Assembly: GCA_022600935.1 (NCBI GenBank)
Contig: JAHZJL010000011.1
Span: 1-47,131 of the forward strand
DNA from: Gammaproteobacteria bacterium
GTDB taxonomy: Bacteria; Pseudomonadota; Gammaproteobacteria; Methylococcales; DRLZ01
DNA: 47,131 nt
Direction: 5' to 3'
Numbering within the stretch: position 1 is the first letter of the stretch; every line of letters starts with the position of its first letter. This document shows, in pieces, positions 9,176-19,149 of the stretch. The position numbers and the translations under genes are program-made. The notes under the pieces are model-generated. The model made no database searches and had not been told where the DNA came from. It worked only from the letters and a program-made list of their open reading frames with translations.

Positions 9176-9885
9176 ACATTAAACTGCAACCGATTCTATT
9201 GCTTTTTTTGTTGACTCAGTGGTTTGGAACATCTGTTCTCCATGCCGAGGACAAGATGGATATGTCCAAGCATGATCATTCAAAACATCATCATCATGGC
9301 ATGCAGATGGATATGACCAGTATGGTCATGAATGAAAACAGGAATACATTGCCTCCAGGCTGTACCGAAATTAGCGAAACTGTTGATATCACCGTTAAAG
9401 CAGGTCGTGAATATGCATCCAAAACCAGTGGTATCATGTTTGGTTATGATCAGGGGCAGTGGAAAGTCAAACCTTGCAGTCGGGTCAACGTGACTTTTGT
9501 CAATAAAGATCATGTGCGTCATCAGTTCATGTTGCATGAATTACCGCCCTCGGTTTACCCGCCTTTTGGAATGTTCAATATTGAGTTGACCGGTCCTGGC
9601 CAGAAGCAAGCAACGTTTATTACGCCCAATGAAAATCGCACTTTTCTGGTACATTGTGATGTGGCTCAGCACACTGAAAACGGCTTGAAAGCACAACTGG
9701 TTGTAGGAGAGGGTAGTGAGGAGGATCTGCCCAGTATTCCAGGAGTCACACCGCCAAACTGGTTTGACCGCTATGATTTAACGTGGGATGCAATGAGTTA
9801 TAGTGTGCTTGCATTGAGCGTGCTGGGAACAATGCTGTTTGTTGTTGGAAGCTGGTTGGGCATCAGACGTTTGCTGCAATCATAA
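9172..9885 (+). CDS. Periplasmic cupredoxin with His/Met-rich N-terminus
   Basis: A 237-residue exported copper protein. The ATG at 9172 overlaps the oxidase stop and has a good ribosome site (gggagg), so the longer upstream frame is rejected. A signal peptide (1-25, ending SVLHA) is followed by a His/Met-rich segment (KHDHSKHHHH...MQMDMTSM) typical of copper-collecting proteins. The cupredoxin fold ends in HCDVAQHTENGL: Cys and His ligands are present, but the axial position holds Leu, not Met. A C-terminal membrane helix (about 210-230) is followed by RRLLQS, so the domain is tethered. It is probably the electron or copper partner of the coupled oxidase. The partnership is inferred from the operon. 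Confidence 0.8.
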   Translation: MNIKLQPILLLFLLTQWFGTSVLHAEDKMDMSKHDHSKHHHHGMQMDMTSMVMNENRNTLPPGCTEISETVDITVKAGREYASKTSGIMFGYDQGQWKVKPCSRVNVTFVNKDHVRHQFMLHELPPSVYPPFGMFNIELTGPGQKQATFITPNENRTFLVHCDVAQHTENGLKAQLVVGEGSEEDLPSIPGVTPPNWFDRYDLTWDAMSYSVLALSVLGTMLFVVGSWLGIRRLLQS

Positions 9886-9986
9886 CAGCAACTTTAATCA
9901 GACGTGAGTTGACATTGAATGATTGTTTTTTGTAATGTGTTGAAAACACCTAGAACTTAAAGCATTTCAAGATTTCGGTTTTTTGA

Positions 9987-10862
9987 ATGGATCAAACGGT
10001 TCATCAACATGGTGAGGAGATTCGGCACTGTTGCAAGCAGGATAAACCGATATCCGAACAAAAAGCTGACGATTTACTGGTTCGTTCAGTTGTCAATTCA
10101 TCGATAGAATCGCTAGGACATCTGGAGAAATCATTGCTCTTTGCCGAGCTTTCCATGATTTCCTATTTGTCTGAATCAGAGGTCGAACAGATTGTTGAGC
10201 AGCTTAATTTTCAAGACGTTCTCTATTACGATCGAGATGGAGCGCAGGCGTATTCATTCATCAGTGATACTGATCATGTCATCGCCTGTCGAGGCACAGA
10301 ACCCAACCAATGGAATGATATCAAAGCTGATCTGAATGCGTTGACTGTGATTGCAGAAACGATTGGTAGAGTACATCGCGGCTTTAAGAAAGAAGTCGAT
10401 GATTTATGGCCAGTCCTGGAGAAAACGTTAACTGATAATACGAAACAACTCTGGTTTACCGGGCATTCACTAGGTGGAGCTATGGCTGTTATATGCGCAG
10501 GCCGCTGTTTATTGTCACATATCGACTCCAACCCCAGGCAGATTTATTCCTATGGGAGCCCGCGAGTAGGAAATAAACGCTATATCAATCATGTCAAGCT
10601 GGACTATTTTCGCTGGGTTAACAATAACGATCTTGTCACTCGAGTGCCGCCATTGTGGCTGGGGTATCGGCATTGTGGTCAGGAAATGTATCTGGATGCG
10701 CACGGCAAATTAAAAACATTGACGCCACTGCAACGCGGAAAAGACCGCACAAGAGGTTTTCTCAAAGGATTGCTAGAAGGTGAATTTGATTATTTCAGTG
10801 ATCACAGAATCGATCGCTATATCGACTACATATATAAGGAATTATTAACATCCAGGCCATGA
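9987..10862 (+). CDS. Class 3 lipase family protein
   Basis: A 291-residue alpha/beta hydrolase of the fungal-lipase-like class 3 family. The nucleophile elbow GHSLGG has Ser161. The triad is completed by Asp215 (VNNNDLVTRVPP) and His229 (LGYRHCG), all in family order. YSYGSPRVGN between them is a strong family signature. No signal peptide is visible, so it is probably cytoplasmic or exported by a non-Sec route. The natural substrate, an ester or acylglycerol, is unknown. It stands about 100 bases after the cupredoxin gene and is convergent with speD. Confidence 0.88.
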   Translation: MDQTVHQHGEEIRHCCKQDKPISEQKADDLLVRSVVNSSIESLGHLEKSLLFAELSMISYLSESEVEQIVEQLNFQDVLYYDRDGAQAYSFISDTDHVIACRGTEPNQWNDIKADLNALTVIAETIGRVHRGFKKEVDDLWPVLEKTLTDNTKQLWFTGHSLGGAMAVICAGRCLLSHIDSNPRQIYSYGSPRVGNKRYINHVKLDYFRWVNNNDLVTRVPPLWLGYRHCGQEMYLDAHGKLKTLTPLQRGKDRTRGFLKGLLEGEFDYFSDHRIDRYIDYIYKELLTSRP

Positions 10863-10978
10863 CAACCTGCGATATAGGTGTGGTACACCAATTAACAGGC
10901 TTGATGTAATGAATGAGCGTGCCGCGCGGATAAGAAGCCCCCGATTCAATTGATAACTTGGGGATCTTTAACCGTTGC

Positions 10979-11782
10979 TCAAGAAGGTGCCATGCGGTCT
11001 TTGAAATGACGGCCGTAAAAAATTTCTGATATCTCATGTTTAAGCAGTCTTTCTGCTTCCAGGCGCTCGGTTTCGTTTAAGGGAGCTTTGTCATAATCGA
11101 ATAAATAGTCATCAAGATGGAATTGACTAGGCATCATTTTGGTGTGAAACAGGTTTTCCTCATACAGGTTGACATCAACCATCGTATACCGTGCTCTGAT
11201 ATCTTCAGAGAAGAAGTTCTGAATTGAGTTGATTTCATGATCGATAAACAGTTTGGTGCCATCTTCATAGCGTGTGAAACCACGGACCCGGTAATCAACA
11301 ACGACAATATCTGATTCAAAGCTGTGAATTAAAAAATTCAGCGCGCGTAACGGTGAAATACACCCACAGGTCGAGACATCAATATCCGCTCTGAACGAGC
11401 TGATTCCACAATATGGATGGCTTTCAGGGTAGGTATGTACAGTAATATGACTTTTGTCCAGATGGGCAACGACTGTTTCCGGAACCGGGCCGGGTTCTTC
11501 CCGGTTTTCAGTATTTTGATCGGGCGTTGATTGTTCAGCAATCAACATTGTTACACTTGACCCTTGAGGTTCATAGTCCTGTCTGGCGACATTGAGCACG
11601 GTTGCACCGATGATGTCGGTAACTTCATGCAGTATTCTGGTCAGGCGTTCTGCGTTATATGATTGGTTAATATATTGAATATAGTTTTTTCTGTGTTCTG
11701 TTTTTGTGTAGCAAATGTCATAAATATTGAAACTCAAGGATTTTGTAATATTATTAAAACCGTGTAAAGAAAGTTTCTTCAT
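10979..11782 (-). CDS. speD: S-adenosylmethionine decarboxylase proenzyme SpeD
   Basis: A 267-residue AdoMet decarboxylase of the long Escherichia coli type. It makes decarboxylated AdoMet, the aminopropyl donor for spermidine. The self-cleavage site is Lys110-Ser111 in [12 protein letters not shown]; Ser111 becomes the pyruvoyl group. Other family blocks are visible ([28 protein letters not shown]). The ATG at 11782 lies 5 bases after the stop of the osmC-like gene, so the two are co-transcribed. No speE-like spermidine synthase is adjacent. Confidence 0.96.
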   Translation of the reverse strand: MKKLSLHGFNNITKSLSFNIYDICYTKTEHRKNYIQYINQSYNAERLTRILHEVTDIIGATVLNVARQDYEPQGSSVTMLIAEQSTPDQNTENREEPGPVPETVVAHLDKSHITVHTYPESHPYCGISSFRADIDVSTCGCISPLRALNFLIHSFESDIVVVDYRVRGFTRYEDGTKLFIDHEINSIQNFFSEDIRARYTMVDVNLYEENLFHTKMMPSQFHLDDYLFDYDKAPLNETERLEAERLLKHEISEIFYGRHFKDRMAPS

Positions 11783-11787
11783 ATCAT

Positions 11788-12207
11788 TTATTCAGACTCA
11801 ATAATTTCAAAATCATGGGTAATTTCAACAGTCTTTGATAACATTATTGAGGCAGAGCAGTATTTTTCAGATGAAAGGTGTATTGCACGTTCAACAACTT
11901 TTTCCGACAGGTTTTTTCCTGTCACTATAAAATGCACATGAATTCTGGTGAAAACGCTTGGTATCTGATCAGCGCGTTCTGCATTTAATTCAACCACGCA
12001 GTCGGTTACAGCCTGGCGGCTTTTGCCCAGAATTGTCATGACATCATAGGCGGTACATCCTCCCATTCCCATCAACATCATTTCCATGGGTCTGACGCCC
12101 AGGTTTTTTCCACCACCATCTGGAGGCCCGTCGATAGCAACAGCGTGTCCACTGTCTGCACTCGCCATAAATGCTACATTTTCGACCCATTTAATTCGTG
12201 CTTGCAT
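11788..12207 (-). CDS. OsmC-family protein (YhfA-like)
   Basis: A 139-residue OsmC/Ohr-family protein. The conserved block [15 protein letters not shown] carries the first redox Cys and [10 protein letters not shown] the second, as in OsmC-type thiol peroxidases and the YhfA subgroup. YhfA sits next to crp in E. coli, as here. I infer a cytoplasmic protein with a possible peroxidase or reactive-sulfur role. It is the first gene of the leftward osmC-like/speD operon and is divergent from crp, sharing a 234-base intergenic region with it. Confidence 0.9.
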   Translation of the reverse strand: MQARIKWVENVAFMASADSGHAVAIDGPPDGGGKNLGVRPMEMMLMGMGGCTAYDVMTILGKSRQAVTDCVVELNAERADQIPSVFTRIHVHFIVTGKNLSEKVVERAIHLSSEKYCSASIMLSKTVEITHDFEIIESE

Positions 12208-12441
12208 TTGCCATTCTCAAAAAAACAAAGATGCTATCACAGACTTCCGGGTTGTCACATAGAACAAATTGAATATTTGAATGAATTAATGGTTGCTATT
12301 AAATTTTCTGCAATAAATTTGATTTACAGGCACTAATGAGCTGACCAGAATTTGTTCACAGACTGTTACAAAAATATAAATACTGACTACACTTAATTTA
12401 TACAAATTGTCAAGTAAATCAGCCTGAGTGAGTGAGTCAAC

Positions 12442-13116
12442 ATGATAGTAACACCATTACGCCCGGTTCCTGCTCCCGAACGAGAGGAAGCAGTAAGCAA
12501 ATTCCTTAGTTTTTGTCATACCAAACGATATCCACATCGAAAAGAAATCATCAAACCCGGAGATTCTGGAGATACGCTGTATTACATCATTGAAGGATCT
12601 GTCGCGATTACCATGCAGGAAGAAACTGAAGATGGTAAACGTGAGATCGTTCTGGCCTATATGAACCGAGGAGAATACATCGGGGAAGCTGGAATCTTTA
12701 TTGGTGAAATGACCCGTTCAGTGTCGGTCGTGACTCGAACTCCCTGCCAATTGGCGGAAATCAAGCATTCACGATTTTTGCAGTTACTTAAAACAGAACT
12801 GAAGCCTTATTCAACTGAATTGCTGTTCAGTCTGGGGGAGCAATTATCGGTTCGTTTGTTACAAACCAGTCGTAAAGTCAGTCATCTGGCATATCTTGAT
12901 GTCACAGGAAGGATTGCCAGAACCCTGATGGATTTATGTAAAGAACCTGATGCCATGACACATCCGGATGGTATGCAAATCCGTATTACCAGGCAGGAAC
13001 TTGGTCGTATTGTCGGTTGTTCTCGTGAAATGGCTGGTCGAGTGCTGAAAGTTCTTGAGGAGCAAAAACTGTTATCAGCCAAAGGCAAAACCATAGTGGT
13101 GTACGGGACGCGCTGA
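12442..13116 (+). CDS. crp: cAMP receptor protein Crp/Vfr
   Basis: A 224-residue CRP with an N-terminal extension of about 10 residues over E. coli CRP. cAMP contacts are conserved: Gly81-Glu82 and Arg92-Ser93 in the phosphate-binding cassette, and Thr142-Ser143 on the C-helix. The helix-turn-helix (RQELGRIVGCSREMAGRVLK) keeps the Arg-Glu...Arg contacts to TGTGA. The end KTIVVYGTR is identical to the E. coli ending as I recall it. It should be a cAMP-dependent global regulator. Divergent osmC-like and speD genes match the vfr neighbourhood I recall from Pseudomonas. A small TerB-like gene follows 2 bases after the stop. Confidence 0.96.
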   Translation: MIVTPLRPVPAPEREEAVSKFLSFCHTKRYPHRKEIIKPGDSGDTLYYIIEGSVAITMQEETEDGKREIVLAYMNRGEYIGEAGIFIGEMTRSVSVVTRTPCQLAEIKHSRFLQLLKTELKPYSTELLFSLGEQLSVRLLQTSRKVSHLAYLDVTGRIARTLMDLCKEPDAMTHPDGMQIRITRQELGRIVGCSREMAGRVLKVLEEQKLLSAKGKTIVVYGTR

Positions 13117-13118
13117 CA

Positions 13119-13625
13119 ATGCATATTGTGATTGGTTTATTGACTGCAATAGCCGGATTGTTTTTGGCCATCAATGCAATGAAAACATCCGGTGCCTGGG
13201 ATTCTCTTAATCCGTTTCTGTGGCGCCGGCGCCGTCATTGGCAGAAGAAATACCATGCTAACCCGCTCTATCAGCTCACCAAACCCATAGATGTTGCTTG
13301 TGTCCTGATTGTGGGTGCCGCTTTGTCAGATGGTGAATTGAGTGCCGAACAAAAACAAGCGGTGTTAACCATCTTTCAGGACGACTTGCACCTGGACGCT
13401 GAAAAAGCCAGAGCAATGTTTGTCTCGAGCAGTCATTTGCTTAAAAATTCCTTTCCTTTGGCGGATAAGGCAGGGAAAATAGTTGAGCATTCTATCAGTC
13501 AATTTAGCCAGGATCAGAAGCAGTCAGTATTGAGCTTGATGGAAAAGACCGCCAGATTTGAATCAGATCCCAGTCAGGAACAGAGAGATCTGGTTTCTGC
13601 TGTAAGCAAAGCGTTTAACCGCTAG
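13119..13625 (+). CDS. Small membrane-anchored TerB-like protein
   Basis: A 168-residue protein starting 2 bases after the crp stop, so probably in the same transcript. Residues 1-20 form a membrane anchor, followed by a basic patch (WRRRRHWQKK). The rest (about 55-165) is helical and resembles the tellurite-resistance TerB-like fold: ALSDGELSAEQKQAVLTIF is a typical first-helix/acidic-loop segment. Function is unknown; nothing else here suggests tellurite resistance. Confidence 0.65.
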   Translation: MHIVIGLLTAIAGLFLAINAMKTSGAWDSLNPFLWRRRRHWQKKYHANPLYQLTKPIDVACVLIVGAALSDGELSAEQKQAVLTIFQDDLHLDAEKARAMFVSSSHLLKNSFPLADKAGKIVEHSISQFSQDQKQSVLSLMEKTARFESDPSQEQRDLVSAVSKAFNR

Positions 13626-14149
13626 TACAAATCAGTTTTGTATCTACAGAAAACGTCTGAACATTCTCAATATCATTCAACCAGTCTCTGGAAATAACAT
13701 ACAGATTCTGGTTGATATCTTGAAGTTGCATTAGTTTAATTCATGACTATTATTGCCCTGACTGACAATTTATCAAGCCAAAGAATTGAGAACTGCTGTT
13801 CGTATTTATGACTGCTTCAAATTGAATCCCTGATGAAATGGGGTTTTCGCAGTATAGAAGAGTCACAGCAAAATACCTGGAATTTCTTATCAACACTGCC
13901 AGTTTTAATCATTTTCATCTCTGAAAAAGCTTTAAACACCCTTAATATTATAGTATGGCGAAACCAAATCATTTGGGTTCTGGACAGTTGAGAAATGATC
14001 GTGTTCAGACCAAATGAAAGATTCAGCAATGTTAATGAAAACATTGCATGGAAGTCAGCTGTAAATGCTGATAATTCTGGCTTTGAGGTTTTGTTGAGAA
14101 CCGATTGACACAGTTCTTAAACTGTAGCTAAAAAAACTGCAGATGTCAC
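13626..14149. other. Gene-free stretch between convergent genes
   Basis: About 520 bases, AT-rich, with only short shadow frames. Short inverted repeats occur (tacaaa/tttgta at 13626-13642; acagtt/aactgt at 14110-14125), but neither is followed by a T-run in the right direction. I see no gene, tRNA or clear terminator. Confidence 0.5.
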
Positions 14150-16984
14150 TCAGGATGCCTTGAGATCTGCATAAAAATCCTGTACTTCTGAAGCTCGAAT
14201 AGGTTGGCACAGATAAAATCCCTGGATTTCATCACATTGTTTTTCCTTAAGAAAATTCAACTGTTCTATTTTCTCTACACCTTCAGCAATTACTGACAGA
14301 TTCATGCTGTGTGCCATAGCTATAACTGCTAAGGCAATTGCTGATTTGTCAGATTCACTGTTGATGTCTTGTACAAACGAGCGATCTATTTTTAGTCTGG
14401 CGATTGGAAACTGGTTGAGATAAGACAATGAAGAATACCCGGTTCCAAAGTCATCAATCGACAAACCGATACCCATGTTCGCTAGTATTTCCATGGTCTT
14501 TTTGGCGGCAACAATGTCTTGCATGATGTGGTTTTCAGTAATTTCAAACTCAATAAATTGAGCAGATAAATTAATGTCTTCCAGTGTTTGTTCAACCAGG
14601 ACAGGAAATTCAGACTGTAAAAATTGTCGTGGGGATAAATTGATTGCGATGCGGAACTCGGTGTCGCGTTGGTCGACTTTCCATTCTTTGGCTTGTTGGC
14701 AAGCGGTTTTTAATACCCATTCGCCCAAAGGCAGGATTAAACCGGTTTCCTCTGCCAGGGGAATAAACTCACCAGGCTGGATTAAACCCCGCTCGGGATG
14801 TTGCCAGCGCACCAGTGCTTCGACACCGGTCATTCGTCCGGTAATCAGTGAGACCAGCGGCTGGTAGAACAGAACCAGGTCACCTTGATAGATTGCTCTG
14901 CGTAACTCTTGTTCCATGACCAGTCGCTTCAGAGCATGGCTGCTCATTTCATGGCCGAAATAACAGATTGAGTTGCGACCCGCTGCTTTGGCTCGATACA
15001 TCGCAGTATCGGCATTGTTCAACAGATTTTCGTGATCTTCGCCATCTTTGGGATAGACTGATACGCCAATACTGGCACCAATAAACAGTTCATGGCGGTC
15101 CACGATGAACGGTTTCTCGAAAATCGACACGATTTTTTGAGTGACTGTTTCTATCTGATCTTTGGTGCTGATGTTTTCCAGCAGGATTACGAATTCATCA
15201 CCACCGATTCGAGCAATAGTATCTTCCTCCCGGGAAGTGGCTCTGAGACGTTCTGAAACTGCTTTCAATAATTTGTCACCGGCCAGGTGGCCAAGACCAT
15301 CGTTGACAGTTTTGAAACCATCCAGGTCGGCAAACAAAACCACAACTTGCCGCCCAGTGCGTTTGGCTCTGACAATGGATCGCTCAAGGCGGTCCCTGAG
15401 TAATATTCGGTTTGGAAGACCAGTCAGTACATCATGGTTGGCCTGATGTTCCATTTCCCTGAGGAGATCACGCATTTCAGTCACATCACTGATTGCAACC
15501 ACTGCGCCTCGGGTTTTGCCGGCATCATTATGTATTGGAGCAATGGTTCCGATTATTGCCAGTTCTCTGTTTTGATTGTTAATGACTACCGTATCTGTTG
15601 GTAAGCGCAGAGTTTTATTGTCACGAATACACTGATCGACAAGATTATCCAGGTTGTTCCCGGAATAACTGTCTCCGGGACTGATTAACTGGCTGACCAT
15701 ATGCCCCACGGCTTCATCCTGTGTGGTGTGAGTGAGTTGCAGAGCGGCAGGGTTCAGATATTCTGCAATACCGTCCTTGTTTGTAGTGATGACGGCATCA
15801 CCAATGGCTTCCAGGGTGACATCGCTGCGTTGTTTGTGTTCAAACATTGAGCGACCGACAAATTCCAGTCGGCGCCAGCTCCACAATGGGTAACTGAATG
15901 CTACAGAGAGAATAACCGGTGCCGATGGAAACCAGAATTTGAATTTTGTCAGTAACAAAAAACTGATCGACAATGTAAACGCAATCATGGCGATCATGGC
16001 AACCAAAGCTGATCGGGGTGACAGCCGAGGATATACGACAACCGGTAATAAGGTGAGTAACCCGGCCAGAATAAAGACCCAGGTTCTGGGCATGGGGAAA
16101 ATCCCGTTCCCGTTTTTTACTGCATTAAGAATATTGGCGTTGACCTCAACCCCTGGCATCAGGTTGCCATCATGGGAAGCTGGAGTTGCCAGATAACTGC
16201 CCATACCGTGTGCAGTGACGCCAACAATGACGTATTTGTTTAAAAACATGTCATCCGGAATCCTGCCTTCCAGTACATCAAGATATGAAATATGCGGGAT
16301 TGTTTGAGGTGGGCCCACATACGGAATTAACATGCGTTTGATTTTGGTCCAGTAATTGGCAAATTGTGAATCACTTTCAGAGTAATCTTCTGGAACAGGT
16401 GTGATGCCGTCGACCAGATCCTTCATTGCCAGGCCGAAACTGGACCATGTTGTTGTACCGGAAATCGCATGCAAAAATACGGAGCGGGCGATTCCGTCTC
16501 CATCCAGCTCAATATCCACATGCCCCAGGCGGGCCGCAGCGTCGATTAATTGAGGGATTGGCATTGTTTGCGCAGTCGTGTTATTGAGCCGTTGAGTGTT
16601 GCTGACAACTGGTAAAATTACTTTTCCACTGTTGCGGATGGCTTGCTCAAGTAACAAATCATCTTCGGGGTGGGAGATATCGGGTTCGGAAAAAATAATA
16701 CTTAACCCGATTGCTTTAGCGCCGGCGTTGTCCAGTTTGTTGATCAGAGCTGCATGATAGCGCCTGGACCAAGGCCAACGGCCCAGGTTGAGCATGCTTT
16801 TTTCATCCACCGCCACAATAACGATATCCTCTGCAGGCGGTTGCGAATTAAAGCGGATAAACGCATCGTACAGTAAACGATTGGCTGGAGCCAGGGATCG
16901 TGTATATAGCAGGCTCAGGGCAATGATCAGAAGCATTGTGCCCAGAATAATTGTTTCGAACAGACTTCTTTCGCGATCTTTCAT
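14150..16984 (-). CDS. CHASE2-PAS-GGDEF-EAL c-di-GMP signalling protein
   Basis: A 944-residue membrane protein. One N-terminal helix (~10-30) precedes an extracytoplasmic CHASE2 sensor domain (~35-295); three helices (~300-370), a PAS domain (~385-500), a GGDEF domain (~510-680) and an EAL domain (~690-940) follow. GGDEF is intact (594-598), with an inhibitory RxxD site (REED, 585-588) five residues before it. EAL is intact (722-724), with NLSPRQ, FEITEN, DDFGTGYSS, LKIDRSF and IAEGVE, so both diguanylate cyclase and c-di-GMP phosphodiesterase activities are possible. Its ATG overlaps the stop of the upstream FecR-domain gene (ATGA), so the two are coupled; the FecR protein may feed signals to CHASE2. 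Confidence 0.95.
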   Translation of the reverse strand: MKDRERSLFETIILGTMLLIIALSLLYTRSLAPANRLLYDAFIRFNSQPPAEDIVIVAVDEKSMLNLGRWPWSRRYHAALINKLDNAGAKAIGLSIIFSEPDISHPEDDLLLEQAIRNSGKVILPVVSNTQRLNNTTAQTMPIPQLIDAAARLGHVDIELDGDGIARSVFLHAISGTTTWSSFGLAMKDLVDGITPVPEDYSESDSQFANYWTKIKRMLIPYVGPPQTIPHISYLDVLEGRIPDDMFLNKYVIVGVTAHGMGSYLATPASHDGNLMPGVEVNANILNAVKNGNGIFPMPRTWVFILAGLLTLLPVVVYPRLSPRSALVAMIAMIAFTLSISFLLLTKFKFWFPSAPVILSVAFSYPLWSWRRLEFVGRSMFEHKQRSDVTLEAIGDAVITTNKDGIAEYLNPAALQLTHTTQDEAVGHMVSQLISPGDSYSGNNLDNLVDQCIRDNKTLRLPTDTVVINNQNRELAIIGTIAPIHNDAGKTRGAVVAISDVTEMRDLLREMEHQANHDVLTGLPNRILLRDRLERSIVRAKRTGRQVVVLFADLDGFKTVNDGLGHLAGDKLLKAVSERLRATSREEDTIARIGGDEFVILLENISTKDQIETVTQKIVSIFEKPFIVDRHELFIGASIGVSVYPKDGEDHENLLNNADTAMYRAKAAGRNSICYFGHEMSSHALKRLVMEQELRRAIYQGDLVLFYQPLVSLITGRMTGVEALVRWQHPERGLIQPGEFIPLAEETGLILPLGEWVLKTACQQAKEWKVDQRDTEFRIAINLSPRQFLQSEFPVLVEQTLEDINLSAQFIEFEITENHIMQDIVAAKKTMEILANMGIGLSIDDFGTGYSSLSYLNQFPIARLKIDRSFVQDINSESDKSAIALAVIAMAHSMNLSVIAEGVEKIEQLNFLKEKQCDEIQGFYLCQPIRASEVQDFYADLKAS

Positions 16985-18654
16985 AGCAGCAGTAAAAGAA
17001 GTAGTAAAGGCATTAGCATAAGCAGGTACCAGGGATGATCCTCGGGTGGGTCAACGAACTGAACTGAACTCCAATTGCCGGTAAACTGATCGGTTGAAAT
17101 TGGACGCATGCGTAAATAAAGTCGGTCAGATGACGGGCGATCAACCTCAAGCCGAGGTTCGCTTAACGTTGTATCAAGCAAAAGTTGTGTAAAATCGGCA
17201 TTTTTCGACAGCTGCATTTGATAGTTTAGACCAGGCTCACCCTTTTGCCAGCGAAATATCAGATGCTGATCATCCCCTTGTGTTTCAAGAGCCTCTGGTA
17301 CCGGAGGAATAATGTCAAAGGTTTGAGTATCACTATATGGTCCTTCTTCTGTATCGGATTTGCTGGAAAGCCGCCAATAATACTTACCAGGCTTTAATTG
17401 CAAGGGGTTTTGTAATTCAGCATCAGATAAATATCGGTCCAGAATTAACTGTTTGAAACTGGAATCATCAGCAATCTGAATATGGTATTGAGTAGCTTGG
17501 TCAGATTCTGACCAGCGAAACACCAATGCGTTGTTTTCAATCCGGGCACTAGATTGAGGGCTGCCGGGTAAGGGTGGTTCAGGTCGCGCATTCAAAGTGT
17601 AATGATGAACAGTATCTCGACCTTCCAGGCCTTGCCGGTCGATTGCACGTATCCTGATGGTGTAATCACCATCAGGCAGATCTGGCACGTTTAAACGGTT
17701 GCCAGTGATGATTCTATTCCAGACCATACTTTTTTTGTTATTACTATCAAACACTTCCACTCGGTATTGATTTGAATCCGGCAGTTTTTGCCAGTGAAAT
17801 AGTGTGGATAAACGATCGATATAGGAATCAGGGTTGATCAACTTGGGCGCATTAAGCAGTTTGACTACCTGTCCAGGTGGATTACCTTCAGCAACTACGA
17901 TTCCGTGACCTGCAGTCACCGCCTGACTCGCTTTGGAATTAAATACTGCAACACGGCCACGTAATACTTCAACCTGCATGGTGTTTGACTGGGAATTATC
18001 AGTAAAGGATGAAGATCTGAGTATGGTTCCTCTGACAGCTGTCGTTGCGGATGGCGTAGTGATTTTGAAAACTGACTTGCCTTTGGACTGTTCGGGGACT
18101 TTGGTTTTGACCCGGCCTTTTTCCAGGATGATTTCTGTTTCTACCATATCTGAGTCAGGGTACTTTTCGACTCGTTTTAAAGTCAGCTCAGTATTATCGT
18201 GAATCAGTAAGCGTGAACCGTCTTTAAACTCAATGATGGCACTGGATTGCTCGCCAGTGATAATTTTATCTTCGGCACCAATTTGTTCTCCGGTTTGCAG
18301 GCTGCCCTGTTCGGTTTTGCCGCGACTTTTATAAGCATTGCCTGTAACAGTGATGACTTGAGCAGAAGACAGTTTAGATTTAAGCCAGTCAAGGGGAATG
18401 TGTACGATGGAGCCTGGTTGAATAACATAAGGGTCCTTGATGGCATTGTGTTTTTGCAGTTTGGCAACATAGCTTAAATCAGGAAGGAATGCTTCAGTGA
18501 GAGTCCACAGGTTATCACCAGACTTTACTGTGTATCGCCAGTCTTCACTCAAGACAGCTTGTGAATAAACCAGCAATAGAATAATAATAACAACCAGATA
18601 ACTGGAACACAGTCTCGAAGGTCTTGAATTCCAGTTAAGGTTCATGCGTGACAT
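16981..18654 (-). CDS. LysM-FecR-FnIII protein coupled to CHASE2 gene
   Basis: A 557-residue exported protein. I chose the ATG at 18654, which has aagga 5-6 bases upstream, over a TTG at 18687. A signal/anchor helix lies at ~18-36 and a LysM peptidoglycan-binding domain at ~39-85 (YTVKSGDNLWTLTEAF). A FecR domain follows (~110-225, with TTPSATTAVRGT), then three fibronectin-III-like repeats (~270-520). The C-terminus is a short hydrophobic tail ending in a run of eight leucines. It looks like a peptidoglycan-bound periplasmic sensor tied to the membrane, and the coupling to the CHASE2 enzyme suggests one signalling unit. This is inferred from gene order. Confidence 0.85.
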   Translation of the reverse strand: MSRMNLNWNSRPSRLCSSYLVVIIILLLVYSQAVLSEDWRYTVKSGDNLWTLTEAFLPDLSYVAKLQKHNAIKDPYVIQPGSIVHIPLDWLKSKLSSAQVITVTGNAYKSRGKTEQGSLQTGEQIGAEDKIITGEQSSAIIEFKDGSRLLIHDNTELTLKRVEKYPDSDMVETEIILEKGRVKTKVPEQSKGKSVFKITTPSATTAVRGTILRSSSFTDNSQSNTMQVEVLRGRVAVFNSKASQAVTAGHGIVVAEGNPPGQVVKLLNAPKLINPDSYIDRLSTLFHWQKLPDSNQYRVEVFDSNNKKSMVWNRIITGNRLNVPDLPDGDYTIRIRAIDRQGLEGRDTVHHYTLNARPEPPLPGSPQSSARIENNALVFRWSESDQATQYHIQIADDSSFKQLILDRYLSDAELQNPLQLKPGKYYWRLSSKSDTEEGPYSDTQTFDIIPPVPEALETQGDDQHLIFRWQKGEPGLNYQMQLSKNADFTQLLLDTTLSEPRLEVDRPSSDRLYLRMRPISTDQFTGNWSSVQFVDPPEDHPWYLLMLMPLLLLLLLL

Positions 18655-19149
18655 TATTATCCTTGATTCATATGGCGGAAATTTCAAGTACAGAACGCAC
18701 TTGTAATCAGATTGGGTCTTTGATGTTCATGTGACATCCCGTTTGAAAGTCAGGTTGATGCCTGGTAACTTATTGTTGTTTAACGTTAAAACATGAGAAT
18801 TGAAATTAAAAACAGTGTTGTTCTTAACAAGGGAATATATAGTTTTAAGTCAATAATGGCAATGAAATCAACCAGTATTTTAAATAAAATTTACATTAAC
18901 ACATAATTGTAAAGTTAAACAGAATAAAAAACTGATGCATAGTATTTAAAAGGCATGATTCTTGATTGAGATGAAGGGTTCAAGTTTCAGAATGCATTAA
19001 ATGGAATGGAAAGTTACAGACTTGAAAAAAGTGTTTTAAGAGTGTCTGACCGTTATTGAATTCCATCGTCATGGTTTTAACAGCATGTATAAACTGTGTA
19101 AAATTATACTGTGAATGATTGAATGCAAGCTATCCAATAAGGAGGCAGA

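Noticed and set aside
10021-10080. Idea of a secreted lipase with a signal peptide
   Set aside because: The N-terminus is polar and charged (HQHGEEIRHCCKQDK) with no hydrophobic segment.
10863-10978. Possible terminator between the lipase and speD (cccc...gggg)
   Set aside because: Only a 4-5 bp stem with a long loop; too weak to call.
13817-14044. 75-codon leftward frame between the TerB-like and GGDEF genes
   Set aside because: AT-rich random-looking product, no ribosome site, no family pattern.
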